Below are positions 62,691 to 64,000 of a DNA stretch of 64,000 nucleotides, one piece after another. Source of the stretch: Gammaproteobacteria bacterium (lineage in GTDB: Bacteria > Pseudomonadota > Gammaproteobacteria > Pseudomonadales > Moraxellaceae). The number at the start of each line of letters is the position of its first letter. Position 1 is the first letter of the stretch. A model generated the notes under the pieces. The model worked only from the letters and a program-made list of their open reading frames with translations. It had not been told where the DNA came from and did not search any database. The position numbers and the translations under genes are program-made. Location of the stretch: NCBI GenBank assembly GCA_028868515.1, contig JAGWUI010000009.1, positions 48,785 to 112,784 on the forward strand. The letters are read 5' to 3'.

Positions 62691-64000
62691 TTACTTCAAT
62701 AAATCGGCTGGAATCTGCACTGGCATATCGAGCAACTGCTGCGCCAAAGCCTTACCTTGCGGATCAATACGCAAACTCGCCATGCCACCACCACCAAGGG
62801 CATTGGTCATGAACAAATTAAATGCATTAAGCCCCGGTAACTCGAAACGATAGACTTTGCTATTTGCGCCATCCAATACATGCGCCATATAAGCTGCAAC
62901 CGCATCGGTTGTCAGTGACGCACGAATCCACGGCAGATATTCAGGCCGACGCGCAAGTACGCCGATATTGGACGCATTCCCTTTATCGCCACTACGCGCA
63001 TGTGCAACTTGAATCAGTGGTACTGTGATCAGCTCGCTTGTGCCCGCCAAGTTCGCCACTTCACCAGTCGCAATCGGCGCTGGCATCGCACTCGCATCAC
63101 CTGCAGGAATGTTGACTACACGACGTTCGCCATTGAGATCAATCTCAACTTTGCAATGCGCTTTATCGAGTAAAAATGAAAACAATTTGACAACTGGAGA
63201 AACCTTTGGACGCCCGCCCATGATGCCCGCAAGCCCCGGCGCCATGCCTGTAGACGCTTGCGCAATCTCAGAAGCAAGAAATTGACAGGCCTGTTGTATT
63301 GGATGCGTCACAGCAATCTTGACCGCAACTTCGCGCGTTTCTGCACAACGACCGTGTGGACCATAAGTCGACTCTGTGCCGATGTATTCAATCGATTTTT
63401 CAGTGAAGCCAGACACACCACGCATTGCCAAAACACGCTCACATTTCGTGAGAATCGCATTAGCAACTTTTTCAGCTTTACGCTTGGCATCAATTCCAGC
63501 AATGACAAAGCTCACCAACACGCGATAACCATCGGCATAGGTTGCGCTGACTTTGTATTGATTGGTTGGCGCTCGACCTTTGGCACCACTGACCTTGACA
63601 CGATTGACATCGACTTGTTCTAACTGCACATGGCTAAAGTCAGCCACGACATCTGGCAGGATATAAGACTGCGGATCATTGATTTCATAAAGAATTTGTT
63701 CGCCAATCGTAGCCTTGTTGATGAGACCACCCGTTCCATCAGGCTTACTGATTACAAATGAACCATCCGCAGACACTTCTGCGATTGGAAAGCCCATATT
63801 ATCGTAGCCAGGGACATCTTCCCAATCGGTGAAATTACCGCCAGTACACTGTGCCCCGCACTCAATCACATGACCTGCCAGTGCAGCTTGAGCAAGATGA
63901 TCATAATCACTCGTTGCCCAACCAAACTCATGCATGAGTGGTCCAATCACCACCGCAGAATCCACCACACGACCAGTAATCACAATGTCTGCACCAGTTG
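62691..64000 (-). CDS. atuA: Acyclic terpene utilisation protein AtuA (DUF1446), 5' part beyond window
   Basis: The C-terminal 436 residues of an AtuA-type protein; the frame is open through the right edge of the window (residues [19 protein letters not shown] across the edge). The first part contains [18 protein letters not shown] and [11 protein letters not shown]; the last 100 residues form a separate module ([20 protein letters not shown]) like that of AtuA relatives. Family members are about 590 residues long, so roughly 150 are missing. The role in citronellol/geraniol breakdown is genetic, without a known reaction. It is the first visible gene of the leftward atu series. Confidence 0.88.
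   Translation of the reverse strand, partial: TGADIVITGRVVDSAVVIGPLMHEFGWATSDYDHLAQAALAGHVIECGAQCTGGNFTDWEDVPGYDNMGFPIAEVSADGSFVISKPDGTGGLINKATIGEQILYEINDPQSYILPDVVADFSHVQLEQVDVNRVKVSGAKGRAPTNQYKVSATYADGYRVLVSFVIAGIDAKRKAEKVANAILTKCERVLAMRGVSGFTEKSIEYIGTESTYGPHGRCAETREVAVKIAVTHPIQQACQFLASEIAQASTGMAPGLAGIMGGRPKVSPVVKLFSFLLDKAHCKVEIDLNGERRVVNIPAGDASAMPAPIATGEVANLAGTSELITVPLIQVAHARSGDKGNASNIGVLARRPEYLPWIRASLTTDAVAAYMAHVLDGANSKVYRFELPGLNAFNLFMTNALGGGGMASLRIDPQGKALAQQLLDMPVQIPADLLK

Overview
The window looks like a chromosomal segment of a gammaproteobacterium of the family Moraxellaceae, most likely Acinetobacter or a close relative. This rests on gene content and order (smc-zipA near ligA; trpF-trpB-trpA-accD-folC-SPOR; a B12 riboswitch in front of btuB; SMC rather than MukB) and on the protein sequences. 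It is inference, since no database search could be run. I see no rRNA, tRNA, CRISPR array, prophage or intact insertion sequence.

Layout. 1-11.3 kb: the start of coaX, a small conserved gene, ligA, a secreted lipase, zipA, smc and a GntR-type regulator, all leftward, then birA rightward. 11.4-14 kb: four poorly characterised genes, including a two-helix ion channel and a DUF2726 protein. 13.9-20.7 kb: the leftward run trpF-trpB-trpA-accD-folC-SPOR protein. 20.9-25.2 kb: promoter, cobalamin riboswitch and btuB; a NERD protein and a hexapeptide acyltransferase on the other strand; then a cob(I)alamin adenosyltransferase. 25.3-30.1 kb: an MBL-fold hydrolase, ugpQ, a fatty-acid desaturase with a FabR/DesT-like palindrome upstream, and selO. 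30.4-36 kb: two 590-600-residue acyl-CoA dehydrogenases flanking a GFA-family gene, a small unknown gene, a HabA-like membrane protein and the 3' remnant of a second GFA gene. 36.2-42.7 kb: cyclic-di-GMP genes (one HD-GYP-like sensor, two diguanylate cyclases) around an AlkB-like protein that lacks its iron-binding HxD motif. 42.9-44.7 kb: DUF4242-DUF1326-DUF2182, possibly metal related. 44.7-50.7 kb: OsmC, pirin, a YVTN propeller protein, a repeat-containing lipoprotein and fumC. 51.1-53.4 kb: four small unknown genes with structured spacers. 53.5-64 kb: isovaleryl-CoA dehydrogenase, then a leftward series whose order matches the acyclic terpene utilisation genes atuA-B-C-D-E-F, the last (atuA) cut by the window edge.

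The most striking non-coding feature is a family of about 100-bp palindromic repeats (six full copies and one solo hairpin). Each ends in small CTTCCCC...GGGGAAG hairpins and contains an inner GGGGATGG/CCATCCC palindrome, a layout like a REPIN or a small MITE. All copies lie between genes, usually just after a stop codon. Three consecutive gaps of the atu series (C-D, D-E and E-F) and the region downstream of atuF each carry one, and another separates trpB from trpA.

Starts were chosen mainly by Shine-Dalgarno position. Where this shortens a longer frame, the entry says so.
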